From: Candidatus Copromonas faecavium (nom. illeg.)
Lineage (GTDB): Bacteria > Bacillota > Clostridia > Lachnospirales > Lachnospiraceae
Length of the DNA: 49,200 bases
Direction of reading: 5' to 3'
Assembly (NCBI GenBank): GCA_018712915.1
Contig: DVGC01000045.1
Coordinates: forward strand, 1-49,200
Shown here: positions 16,894 to 24,554 of the stretch, piece after piece
How the letters are laid out: every line of letters begins with the position of its first letter
Numbering within the stretch: position 1 is the first letter of the stretch
Notes under the pieces: model-generated
The model's input: only the letters and a program-made list of their open reading frames with translations
The model's database searches: none
Told to the model about the DNA's origin: nothing
Made by a program: the position numbers and the translations under genes

Positions 16894-18165
16894 CTACCCC
16901 TCAATCAGCCCCAGCACCCATCGAATCCATCCAATGACAGTAGAAGAACGGCGAAGATAGGTGGTGTCAGACTCGACATGATAGAGGCCGGAACGCTTCA
17001 TAATCTGAATGACCGTCCTTTTATCAGGGATTTCACCGCACTGAAAATACAGTTTTAAGGTTTCATGGAATACCCGGTGCATCAGGATTCGGGTTACGAC
17101 TGCAAGCTGGCGCTCCCGGTATTCCAGCTTCATGATATGCTGTCCGAGCGGGGACAGACGAAAGAGAATCCTGCCGTTTTCATCGTGGGTTTTGTCAATG
17201 AGCCCCAGATACCGTCCGGCATCGGTGTAGTAGTTGGTCTGGCGTTCATCAAATGCATATTGCGATGTGATTTCCTGTTTTGTCATCGGCTTCTCATACA
17301 GAAGCTCGATGAGATTGATGATCCGGGACATACGGTCTGCCTGCGGGAAAGAGATGGCCGGTTCGTCTGCCAGAGGAACGGTCTGCAGCAGCCGTTCGAT
17401 ATCGGACCGGCAGATTTCTGCCGCAATGGCATAATTTTTCTGTTTGACCAGGCAAAGGGAATTGTAATTCTGCGGATCAGAAAAACGGTACTGGTACAGG
17501 TAGAAGATGCCGTTGGAAAAGACCAGGAAAACCGGCTTGACTGTTTTTGTTACCCGGTCATTCCAGACCCGGAACGGATAGTAAAGCTGCCGGATGAGAA
17601 AATCATCGGATAGATCCCTCTTTGCCTCAAACAGGGAGAGGGAGTGGATTCCCTCATAGGCGGCATCGATTTCGATCTGGGAATTGGAAACGGAAACCGA
17701 TTTCGGTCCCCGGGCCGTGTCAATAGAAAAGTAAAAGCTGCCGGAGCTCATCCGGCCGCTGACGGTCGGTGCAAGAACGTCCTCCTCCAGGAAATCCTGA
17801 AGGATTCCGCAGGCATTGGCACAGTTTAAGGCAATGGCCTCGCTTACGAGAAACTGCGGCATCAGGCTTTGCAGATGCGGTGGGATGGAGACGCGCTGAA
17901 CTGCGGCCGCAGGCTCGGGAAAATCCTGGTAGGCGGAAAAAGAAGAAATGATATAGTCGCCGCGGGTGATGGGGAGAATCGATAAATGGTTTTCCGAAAA
18001 AACCGCGGGAAGGTTGACCTTATGATCAAACTTGGTCATCAGCCGCGGTTCACGAAATTCCTTAATCTGGCCGGCAGATATGATAAAATGACCATTCTGC
18101 TCAAGTTCCGAAAGAATATGGTATTTCTCGAACAGATTCTCCCATGCAGCATCATTCAGTCCCAT
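16894..18165 (-). CDS. Putative type II restriction endonuclease with PD-(D/E)xK and winged-helix domains
   Basis: Probably the nuclease partner of the downstream-overlapped DNA methyltransferase. A plausible PD-(D/E)xK site is visible: IEIDAAYEG (Asp167) followed by LFEAKRDLSDDFLIRQLYYP (Glu180 and Lys182). The C-terminal part (about 285-420) looks like winged-helix DNA binding (LLYEKPMTKQEITSQYAF). Start ATG at 18165 overlaps the methyltransferase end by 14 nt; an upstream TTG at 18189 would sit on its own AGGAGGTG. About 423 residues, longer than DpnII-like enzymes. I do not recognise the subfamily, so specificity is unknown. It ends just before the hairpin repeats. Confidence 0.7.
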   Translation of the reverse strand: MGLNDAAWENLFEKYHILSELEQNGHFIISAGQIKEFREPRLMTKFDHKVNLPAVFSENHLSILPITRGDYIISSFSAYQDFPEPAAAVQRVSIPPHLQSLMPQFLVSEAIALNCANACGILQDFLEEDVLAPTVSGRMSSGSFYFSIDTARGPKSVSVSNSQIEIDAAYEGIHSLSLFEAKRDLSDDFLIRQLYYPFRVWNDRVTKTVKPVFLVFSNGIFYLYQYRFSDPQNYNSLCLVKQKNYAIAAEICRSDIERLLQTVPLADEPAISFPQADRMSRIINLIELLYEKPMTKQEITSQYAFDERQTNYYTDAGRYLGLIDKTHDENGRILFRLSPLGQHIMKLEYRERQLAVVTRILMHRVFHETLKLYFQCGEIPDKRTVIQIMKRSGLYHVESDTTYLRRSSTVIGWIRWVLGLIEG

Positions 18166-18994
18166 AGTTTTTGACCAGCACCTCCTCAATCGCTCCGCGC
18201 TTTTTTGCGTCAGAGTTGATTGCCCGTTTTGCTTTTACAATGGTGATGTCATATTCATGATACAGATCCCTAATAAAATCCGTAGCGGAATTGGAAAGCA
18301 GAAACTTTACGCCGCGCCGTGTCAGCTCATCGCAGCATTCCTTTAAACGAACCTGCTCGTCCCGGCCAAATCCACCTTTGCTGTAGCCTGTGAAATTTGC
18401 CGTGTCGGAAACCGGATCGTAGGGCGGATCCAGATAAACGAAGCCGCCTGCTTCAATACGGTTCAGAGTTTCGGAAAAATCCTCGCTGTAAAAGGAAATC
18501 CGGCTGGCGTTAAAATAGCCGCTGACAGCTCTCAGGACCGGCTCGTTTACAATATTGGGATTTTTGTAATGTCCGAACGGGGAATTAAATTCTCCGGAGG
18601 AATTGACACGGAAAAGACCATTGAAGCAGGTCTTGTTCAAGTAAAGGAATCTGGAGGCCTTCTCAATATCGGAAAGGGCCTGATAGCGTTCCTTGTTCCT
18701 GTCCACATCCCGTATGGCATAAAAATATTCCGGCGTGTTTTCGTGCTGCTTTAACGATTCAATCAAAGCATCCGGATTGTCACGAATGACCTGGTATACG
18801 GTGATCAGATCTTTATTTAAATCATTTACGACTGCATTCGACGGCTGCAGGGAAAAAAGAACCGCGCCGCCGCCTAAAAAAGGTTCGCAGTAGGTGGTCA
18901 TCTGCTCGGGAAACAGAGGCGTAATTTCATCCAAAAGCTGGCGCTTCCCGCCAACCCATTTTACAACCGGGGCAACCAGTTTGTTTTTCGACAT
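18152..18994 (-). CDS. Dam/DpnM-family adenine-N6 DNA methyltransferase
   Basis: Alpha-class N6-adenine methyltransferase of the D12 (Dam) family, 280 residues. Motif X KWVGGKRQLL (12-21), SAM motif I EPFLGGGAVLF (37-47) and catalytic motif IV DPPY (189-192) are all present. The AGGAGGT ribosome site is 7-8 nt before the ATG and a strong promoter lies upstream. Related enzymes methylate GATC, but recognition here is inferred only from family. It probably protects the chromosome from the co-transcribed endonuclease; a solitary regulatory role is less likely given the overlap. Confidence 0.9.
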   Translation of the reverse strand: MSKNKLVAPVVKWVGGKRQLLDEITPLFPEQMTTYCEPFLGGGAVLFSLQPSNAVVNDLNKDLITVYQVIRDNPDALIESLKQHENTPEYFYAIRDVDRNKERYQALSDIEKASRFLYLNKTCFNGLFRVNSSGEFNSPFGHYKNPNIVNEPVLRAVSGYFNASRISFYSEDFSETLNRIEAGGFVYLDPPYDPVSDTANFTGYSKGGFGRDEQVRLKECCDELTRRGVKFLLSNSATDFIRDLYHEYDITIVKAKRAINSDAKKRGAIEEVLVKNYGTE

Positions 18995-19021
18995 TGTGAT
19001 ACCTCCTTCTCGCCTTTGCCC

Positions 19022-19050
19022 ATTATATCAGGAGTTTTTTTTCGTGGCAA
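19022..19050 (-). promoter_or_regulatory. Promoter of the restriction-modification operon
   Basis: Read on the minus strand: -35 TTGCCA (19045-19050), 17-bp spacer containing eight A residues, -10 TATAAT (19022-19027), 28 nt before the methyltransferase start. The rest of the gap to the pit gene (19051-19253) shows no gene. Confidence 0.8.
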
Positions 19051-19253
19051 CCGTTCCCTGGAAAAAAGCCGGAAGGCAGGAGAAAACGGGCTGAAAGAAC
19101 CCTGATGGAGAAAATTCCCGGTCCGTGTCACCCTCCTTTTTGTCACATTTCCTGCAAAATACACAGAATCTTCAAATTTGACCTCTTCATTTATGTTGAA
19201 AACCATGGAATTGTGGAATTTACATAGTTTTTGCTGGAATTTTACTTGGAATA

Positions 19254-19262
19254 TGGTATGAT
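19254..19262 (+). promoter_or_regulatory. Extended -10 promoter of pit
   Basis: TG-G-TATGAT (19254-19262) forms an extended -10 element about 47 nt before the pit ATG. No convincing -35 box is seen at 16-18 bp, so activation or a weak promoter is possible. Confidence 0.45.
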
Positions 19263-19308
19263 TATAGAGGATGCACAATTTCTATACGAAAAAATTTGGA
19301 GGGTTTTC

Positions 19309-20361
19309 ATGGACTTATCATTTGAAAGCTTCTTGAGTCAGCTGATGGGGAATCCGCTGCTTCTTCTGGCAGTAATTCTGACTCTTGGAGTGATCCTCGT
19401 CAACGGCTGGACCGATGCGCCCAATGCCATCGCAACCTGTGTTGTTACCCGCTGTATGCCGCCGGGGGCAGCAATTCTAATGGCGGCAGTCTTTAACTTT
19501 CTTGGTGTTTTCCTTATGAGTCTTGTCAACGCAACCGTAGCAGAGACGATTACGAAAATGGTGGATTTTGGCTCTAATTCTCATGAAGCCATTGTCGCCC
19601 TAAGTGCTGCGTTGTTTGCCATTGTGGTCTGGGCCACTGCGGCATGGTATTTCGGCATCCCTACCAGTGAAAGCCATGCGCTGATTGCCGGACTGACCGG
19701 CGGTGCCATTGCCCTGCACGGCGGACTGGAGGGTGTCAACGGAGCCGAGTGGATCAAGGTTGTTTACGGACTTGTAATTTCCGTAGTTATGGGCTTTGGC
19801 CTTGGATGGATCATCTGCCGGCTGGTGATTGCTCTGTTCCGGAATATGGACCGGCGCAAGACGGAGGGAATTTTCCGGGTTGCTCAGATTGTGGGAGCGG
19901 CCTGCATGAGCTTCATGCACGGAGCACAGGATGGACAGAAATTTATGGGTGTTATCCTGCTGAGCATGTTTTTAATCAACGGACAGGATATGTCACAGGG
20001 GGCGGAGCTTCCGGTTTGGCTGATGTTAATTTGTTCGGCCGTTATGGGAATCGGTACCTCCATTGGAGGAAAGAAGATTATTAAATCCGTAGGAATGGAC
20101 ATGGTGAAGCTGGAAAAGTATCAGGGCTTCTCGGCAGACATTGCTGCTTCCTTAAGCCTTTTGTTCAGCTCCCTTTTTGGAATTCCTGTTTCTACTACCC
20201 ATGCAAAGACAACGGCAATCATGGGAGTCGGCGCGGTGAGACGCCTGTCCGCCATCAACCTTTCTGTGGTAAAGGAGATGGGGATGACCTGGATTCTTAC
20301 CTTCCCGGGGTGCGGACTTATTGGTTTTTTGATGACAAAGCTGTTTATGTGGCTATTCTGA
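19309..20361 (+). CDS. pit: Inorganic phosphate transporter, PiT family
   Basis: Low-affinity phosphate (metal-phosphate) symporter in the membrane, about 350 residues and ten or more hydrophobic helices. The two PiT signature repeats are clear: NGWTDAPNAIATCVVTRC near residues 25-42 and SFMHGAQDGQKFMGVI near 202-217. I chose ATG 19309 because GGAGG is 6 nt upstream; the frame is open to 19231, which would start upstream of the -10 box. It forms an operon with the DUF47 gene 22 nt downstream. Confidence 0.93.
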   Translation: MDLSFESFLSQLMGNPLLLLAVILTLGVILVNGWTDAPNAIATCVVTRCMPPGAAILMAAVFNFLGVFLMSLVNATVAETITKMVDFGSNSHEAIVALSAALFAIVVWATAAWYFGIPTSESHALIAGLTGGAIALHGGLEGVNGAEWIKVVYGLVISVVMGFGLGWIICRLVIALFRNMDRRKTEGIFRVAQIVGAACMSFMHGAQDGQKFMGVILLSMFLINGQDMSQGAELPVWLMLICSAVMGIGTSIGGKKIIKSVGMDMVKLEKYQGFSADIAASLSLLFSSLFGIPVSTTHAKTTAIMGVGAVRRLSAINLSVVKEMGMTWILTFPGCGLIGFLMTKLFMWLF

Positions 20362-20383
20362 AGAAGGAGAGGGAGAAGAAGCT

Positions 20384-21007
20384 ATGGCAAGCAAATCAGA
20401 CCGGTTTTATTATCAGAACTTTATTGAGGCGGCAGAGTATTCCTGTAAGGCAGCGGAATATCTGTCCCAGTGTGTGAAAGATTATCATCCGGAAAATATC
20501 CGGGAAATGCTGGATAAGATGCATGAGTTTGAGCATCAGGCCGACGGGATCCGTCATGAGATGTCCGTAACTCTGGCCAAAGCCTTTGTGACGCCAATCG
20601 ACCGGGAGGATCTGGCAGAACTGAGCCAGAACATCGATGAAGTGACCGATAAAATCGAGGAGGTGCTTCAGCGGTTTTATATCCATCATGTTAAGACCAT
20701 TCCGGAAGAAGCTGTGGAGTTTACAAGAAAGATTGTTTCCTGCTGTACCAAGATGCAGGACATGTTAAAGGAGCTTCCCAATTTCAAAAAGCCGGAGCGC
20801 CTTCATGCAATGGTTATTGAATTGAATAACGCAGAGGAAGACTGTGACCGTTTTTATCTGGACGCAACCATGAAAATCAGGGAGCATTTTACCGATGTCC
20901 TGGAGGTTGTGGCATGGCGGGAGATTTATGATTACCTTGAGGACTGTGCTGACGCATGTGAGCATGTGGCTGATTCGGTAGAAGAAGTGGTTATGAAGAA
21001 TACCTGA
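20384..21007 (+). CDS. DUF47/PhoU-like Pit accessory protein
   Basis: Cytoplasmic all-helical PhoU-like protein of the TIGR00153/DUF47 (YkaA) family, nearly always encoded next to a PiT transporter and thought to control it. 207 residues. Typical stretches are HEFEHQADGIRHEM (about 47-60) and VTPIDREDLAELSQNIDEVTD (about 69-89), with the EADxxxH-type metal-binding pattern. Transcribed with pit and ended by a strong terminator. Confidence 0.9.
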   Translation: MASKSDRFYYQNFIEAAEYSCKAAEYLSQCVKDYHPENIREMLDKMHEFEHQADGIRHEMSVTLAKAFVTPIDREDLAELSQNIDEVTDKIEEVLQRFYIHHVKTIPEEAVEFTRKIVSCCTKMQDMLKELPNFKKPERLHAMVIELNNAEEDCDRFYLDATMKIREHFTDVLEVVAWREIYDYLEDCADACEHVADSVEEVVMKNT

Positions 21008-21037
21008 TGAAAATGCAGTAAAAGATACGAAAATAAT

Positions 21038-21082
21038 ATCCGGACGGATGCTTTTGAGAAAGAAGCTTTCGTCCGGATTTTT
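21038..21082 (+). terminator. Terminator of the pit operon
   Basis: ATCCGGACG (21038-21046) pairs with CGTCCGGAT (21070-21078), with a CTTT/AAAG inner stem, followed by TTTTT. The mirror sequence has ATTATTTT on the other side, so it may work in both directions. Confidence 0.85.
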
Positions 21083-21093
21083 CATATTTTCAG

Positions 21094-21119
21094 CCCCGTT
21101 TTACTGAGACGGGGTATTT
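21094..21119. terminator. Second hairpin between convergent genes
   Basis: CCCCGT (21094-21099) pairs with ACGGGG (21109-21114), followed on the plus strand by a T-rich run. It overlaps the stop codon of the crotonase gene. Confidence 0.55.
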
Positions 21120-21925
21120 TTATGGTGATTTTTATTTAGCTTTTCTGCCAGAGCCGCCGTTCTGGTCCGGTAGTCGTCCAGCTCGGTGACGATTCCCATG
21201 AAGGAGGAAACCAGATCCAGGGAAGCGCGGAGGGTACTCTGTTCGCTCTGGTAAATTGCACGCTTTGTGAGACGCATGGCCTGCTGGGGCGCTTCCAGAA
21301 GCTTCTGCATGTATGCTTCCACATAATCGTCCAGTTCATCATCCGGAACGCAGAGGGTTACCAGGCCGATCCGTTCCGCCTCCGCTCCTTTTAATACTTT
21401 GGTGGTCCAGAACAGATCCAGGGCCTTGTCACGGCCCACAAGGCGGGGCAGGAAATAGGCACCTCCGTCTCCTGGAACAATTCCGGCATTGAAGTAGCTT
21501 TCTGATAAAGTTGCGCTTTCGGACGCGATGCGTACGTCGCACATTAAGGCCATATCCAGTCCGGCACCTACGGCAGGGCCATGAATTTTTGCAATCACCG
21601 GACGATCAATTTCTTCCAGAATCAGCGGAATCCGCTGGATTCCTTTCCAGAGAGAGTTTTTCCGTGCCAGGGCTGTGGAGGAAATGTCCTCATGGCTTTC
21701 AAAGAAGCCATCTCCGGCGGCCATAGCCTTGACATCGCCGCCGGCGCAGAAGGCTTTTCCGTTTCCGGAAAGAAGAACGGCGTAAATATCGTCCCGATCC
21801 CGGATGTCTTCCAGGGCCTGGGTCCAGAGATGAATCATTTCTTCGCTGAAGCAGTTTAGCTGCTTGGGGCGGTTTAAGGTGATGCGGGCCAGATGGTCCT
21901 TTACTTCGTAAATTAAATCTGCCAT
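21101..21925 (-). CDS. Enoyl-CoA hydratase/isomerase (crotonase) family protein
   Basis: Cytoplasmic CoA-ester enzyme of the crotonase fold, 274 residues. Oxyanion-hole segments are clear: KAFCAGGDVKAM near residues 57-68 and KIHGPAVGAGLDMALMCDV near 113-131. By my manual alignment the two glutamates of mitochondrial enoyl-CoA hydratase (Glu144 and Glu164) are Asp (GAGLD) and Tyr (SESYFNAG), and an Asp occurs in VPGDGG, where isomerases such as PaaG carry theirs. An isomerase or other activity is therefore more likely than hydration. Own promoter, AGGGAGGC ribosome site; divergent from an aminotransferase. Confidence 0.85.
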   Translation of the reverse strand: MADLIYEVKDHLARITLNRPKQLNCFSEEMIHLWTQALEDIRDRDDIYAVLLSGNGKAFCAGGDVKAMAAGDGFFESHEDISSTALARKNSLWKGIQRIPLILEEIDRPVIAKIHGPAVGAGLDMALMCDVRIASESATLSESYFNAGIVPGDGGAYFLPRLVGRDKALDLFWTTKVLKGAEAERIGLVTLCVPDDELDDYVEAYMQKLLEAPQQAMRLTKRAIYQSEQSTLRASLDLVSSFMGIVTELDDYRTRTAALAEKLNKNHHKNTPSQ

Positions 21926-22028
21926 GAGTGTTGCCTCCCTGTTTGAGATGAACTTCCAGTCTGTATGTCCAGTCTGAAGGTTCTTTTACTGTTTCCTGAT
22001 TCCATTTTCACAATTAAAATTCCATAAT

Positions 22029-22044
22029 ATAGAATTAATTCTAT
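22029..22044. promoter_or_regulatory. Perfect 16-bp palindrome, candidate operator
   Basis: ATAGAATTAATTCTAT is a perfect palindrome overlapping the -10 edge and transcription start of the minus-strand crotonase promoter, and about 60 bp upstream of the aminotransferase -35. The half-site AATTCTAT recurs at 24439-24446 in the lysR/DUF6282 divergent region, next to the lysR promoter. The binding protein is unknown. Confidence 0.6.
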
Positions 22045-22071
22045 TATACGGAATACGCAAGAGAATGTCAA
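22043..22071 (-). promoter_or_regulatory. Consensus promoter of the crotonase gene
   Basis: On the minus strand: TTGACA (22066-22071), 17-bp spacer, TATAAT (22043-22048), a perfect sigma-A consensus. The strength of the core promoter suggests repression, matching the palindrome on its start site. Confidence 0.88.
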
Positions 22072-22104
22072 CAGGGAAAATGCCGGTTTGAGTTTTCCTA
22101 TCCC

Positions 22105-22133
22105 TTGACATTCTAAAGCCGGAATGCTATATA
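22105..22133 (+). promoter_or_regulatory. Promoter of the aminotransferase gene
   Basis: TTGACA (22105-22110), 17-bp spacer, TATATA (22128-22133), giving a transcript that begins near 22140 and so supports ATG 22184 rather than the in-frame ATG at 22124. Confidence 0.85.
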
Positions 22134-22183
22134 GAAAAAAAGCCAGAGAGTTGTGCCAGTTTCTGGAAGGAGGAATCAGAAAA

Positions 22184-23359
22184 ATGCCGCAGTTAAGCAG
22201 ACGAGCAGAAACTTTTACAGATTCTGTCATCCGCAGGATGACCAGGATCAGCGATGAATATGGTGCCATTAACCTGTCTCAGGGATTTCCGGACTTTGAT
22301 CCGCCAAAGGTTTTGATGGATGCGCTGGCGAAGGCCGCTTATGAAGGCCCCCATCAGTATTCTATTACTTTTGGTGCGGAAAATCTGAGAGAGGCGCTGG
22401 CAAGAAAGCAGGAGAAGGCCATTGGCCATCCGGTGAATCCGGAAACGGAGATTGTAGTGACCTGCGGAGCAACTGAGGCCATGATGTGCGCCATGATGAC
22501 TATCTGCAATCCGGGGGACCGGGTGATGGTATTCTCCCCTTTTTATGAAAATTACGGGGCTGACGCGATTCTTTCGGGGGCAGAGCCTGTTTATATCCCG
22601 CTGGTACCGCCGGAATACGGATTTGATTTGTCTTTGATCGAAAAGGGATTCCGGGAGGGAGCAAAAGCCATTATCATCTGCAACCCGTCCAATCCCTGCG
22701 GAAAAGTGTTCACCAGGGAGGAACTTTTATCCATCGGAGAGCTGGCGCTGAAATACGATGCCTACGTGGTGACGGATGAAGTATATGAACATATGGTATA
22801 TGCGCCAAACCGGCACATTTCCATGGCATCTCTGCCTGGAATGTATGATCATACCATTACATGCAATTCCCTTTCAAAAACCTTTTCCATCACCGGCTGG
22901 AGGCTGGGATATCTGATTGGCCCGGAGAAGGTTGTGGAGGGTGCCAAGAAGGTTCATGACTTTCTGACGGTAGGTGCGGCGGCCCCGCTGCAGGAGGCGG
23001 CTGTGGCCGGACTCATGCTTCCGGAATCCTACTACGAGGATTTGCTGGCTCTTTACACAGAAAAACGGGATTATTTCTTAAAAGGGCTGGATTCCATCGG
23101 ATTAAAGCATAATATTCCCCAGGGAACGTATTTCGTTCTGGCGGATATCCAGGAATTTCTTGACTTGCCCATGTTTCGTGGGTTTACAGATCTGGAATTC
23201 TGCGAATGGATGATCAAGAATATTGGAGTAGCAGCCGTTCCCGGCTCCAGCTTCTTTAAGGAGCCGGTGAACCATCTGATCCGCCTGCATTTTGCCAGAG
23301 AGGAATCGACTCTTCATGAGGCGCTGCTCCGGCTTCAGAAGCTGACTGCTTTTTCCTGA
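22184..23359 (+). CDS. Class I/II PLP-dependent aminotransferase
   Basis: Fold-type I aminotransferase, 391 residues. INLSQGFPDFDPP (about residues 29-41) is characteristic of the kynurenine/methionine aminotransferase-like group; also seen are CNPSNPCGKVFTREEL, VTDEVYEHMVY and the PLP lysine in SLSKTFSITGWRLGY. Substrate cannot be decided from sequence: aromatic, methionine or branched 2-oxo acids are possible. Start ATG 22184 follows AAGGAGGA by 8 nt. Its 3' end overlaps the convergent lysR by 25 bp. Confidence 0.9.
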   Translation: MPQLSRRAETFTDSVIRRMTRISDEYGAINLSQGFPDFDPPKVLMDALAKAAYEGPHQYSITFGAENLREALARKQEKAIGHPVNPETEIVVTCGATEAMMCAMMTICNPGDRVMVFSPFYENYGADAILSGAEPVYIPLVPPEYGFDLSLIEKGFREGAKAIIICNPSNPCGKVFTREELLSIGELALKYDAYVVTDEVYEHMVYAPNRHISMASLPGMYDHTITCNSLSKTFSITGWRLGYLIGPEKVVEGAKKVHDFLTVGAAAPLQEAAVAGLMLPESYYEDLLALYTEKRDYFLKGLDSIGLKHNIPQGTYFVLADIQEFLDLPMFRGFTDLEFCEWMIKNIGVAAVPGSSFFKEPVNHLIRLHFAREESTLHEALLRLQKLTAFS

Positions 23360-24297
23360 TCCGGCTGCAGATTTCCCGGATTCTGTTCCGGTCCCGGGTA
23401 CATGGAGTGAAACAGCCGCCCCAGCTCTCTTGTTGCGATGGAACGGTATTCACCGGTGGGATAGGCAAGTCCCAAATCCAGCGGAATGCCTTCCCGCCCA
23501 ATTCGTAAATAAACCGCATTGTCATGCTCCACAATGCAGGAGCGGTAGGTGAGGGCAAGAGCGACTCCTTCTCGTGCCATGGCGGCGGCGAAGGGGGCCG
23601 TAAAGCTGGTGTGCCATGCTTTGGGCTCCAGTCCTGTTTTTCGAAATTCGTCTCTGGCGGCCCGCCCCAGAATGGTTCCTGGAGGACCCAGGATAAATTC
23701 AAAGGGAGCCGCATCTTCAAGCCGCACCCAGGCCATGGGCACATTCTTTTCAGGCGGATGGACGAACTCCATAATCGGATGGTCCCGGGAGGCGGCCAGA
23801 AGAATTTCGTCCCGCATCAGCCAGTCCACATTTTCTTTCAGTTTTACGGCCGGAAGGGCAATCAGGGCAATGTCCAGCAGGCCTTCGGAAATCTGATTTT
23901 CCAGAGGAACACTGTCCAGCTCGGTGACAGAAACATGGATGTTGGGATAAATCTGGTGAAATTTTTTTAAAACCGGAGGGAGAAGATAGGTTCCCCGGAA
24001 GGTGGCGGTTCCCAGCTCAATACGGCCGCCCTTTAACTGTTCGATATCCCAGAGTTCATTCTGAGCCCGCCGGTAATGGAGGAGAATCTGGCGGGCATTC
24101 TGGATAAAGGCCTGCCCGGCGGCAGTGGGACGGACGCCCCGGGCAGTTCTGACAAAAAGTCTGGCGCCCAGTTCCGCTTCATAAAGCTGGAGGAACTGGC
24201 TTAAGCTGGACTGGGCCATGTAAAGCCGTTCTGCGGCTCTGGAGATGCTGCCTTCATCGGCGATGGTCACAAGATAATTCAATTCCTTCAGATCCAT
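23335..24297 (-). CDS. LysR-family transcriptional regulator
   Basis: 320-residue LysR regulator: winged-helix N-terminus (ELNYLVTIADEGSISRAAERL, then SLSQFLQLYEAELGARLF) and a periplasmic-binding-like effector domain. I chose the ATG at 24297, 9 nt after GGAAAGGAG, over one 24 bp upstream because LysR proteins begin MDLKEL-like. It is divergent from the DUF6282-transporter pair, the usual arrangement for a regulator of that operon; the inducer is unknown. Confidence 0.92.
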   Translation of the reverse strand: MDLKELNYLVTIADEGSISRAAERLYMAQSSLSQFLQLYEAELGARLFVRTARGVRPTAAGQAFIQNARQILLHYRRAQNELWDIEQLKGGRIELGTATFRGTYLLPPVLKKFHQIYPNIHVSVTELDSVPLENQISEGLLDIALIALPAVKLKENVDWLMRDEILLAASRDHPIMEFVHPPEKNVPMAWVRLEDAAPFEFILGPPGTILGRAARDEFRKTGLEPKAWHTSFTAPFAAAMAREGVALALTYRSCIVEHDNAVYLRIGREGIPLDLGLAYPTGEYRSIATRELGRLFHSMYPGPEQNPGNLQPDQEKAVSF

Positions 24298-24466
24298 AGA
24301 CGCTCCTTTCCCGTTTTTCATACGGTACAGTCATTTTTCGCATTCCATGTTCCACTGCTTTTCCTGTTCCGCATCTGGAACGGGAAATGGCTGATTTCAC
24401 ACTCTGAGCAATCGGTTTTTCCAATATGCATTATTAAAAATTCTATATTTCTGTGATAATAAAAAT

Positions 24467-24495
24467 AGTATAAGATAAAAATAACAGAAGTGCAA
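24467..24495 (-). promoter_or_regulatory. Promoter of lysR
   Basis: On the minus strand: TTGCAC (24490-24495), 17-bp spacer, TATACT (24467-24472), leaving a leader of roughly 160 nt. The plus-strand side has only weak -10-like boxes (GATAAT 24455-24460, TATAAG 24469-24474) without good -35s, fitting an activator-dependent promoter for the divergent operon. Confidence 0.65.
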
Positions 24496-24554
24496 GAAAA
24501 AATAAGAGCTTTCATGTATGAATTGCACAATCATTTTGGAAGGGAAGAAGAAAT

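Noticed and set aside
17065..17613. Plus-strand open frame of 182 codons opposite the endonuclease
   Set aside because: It is antisense to a coherent protein with a nuclease motif and has no ribosome site.
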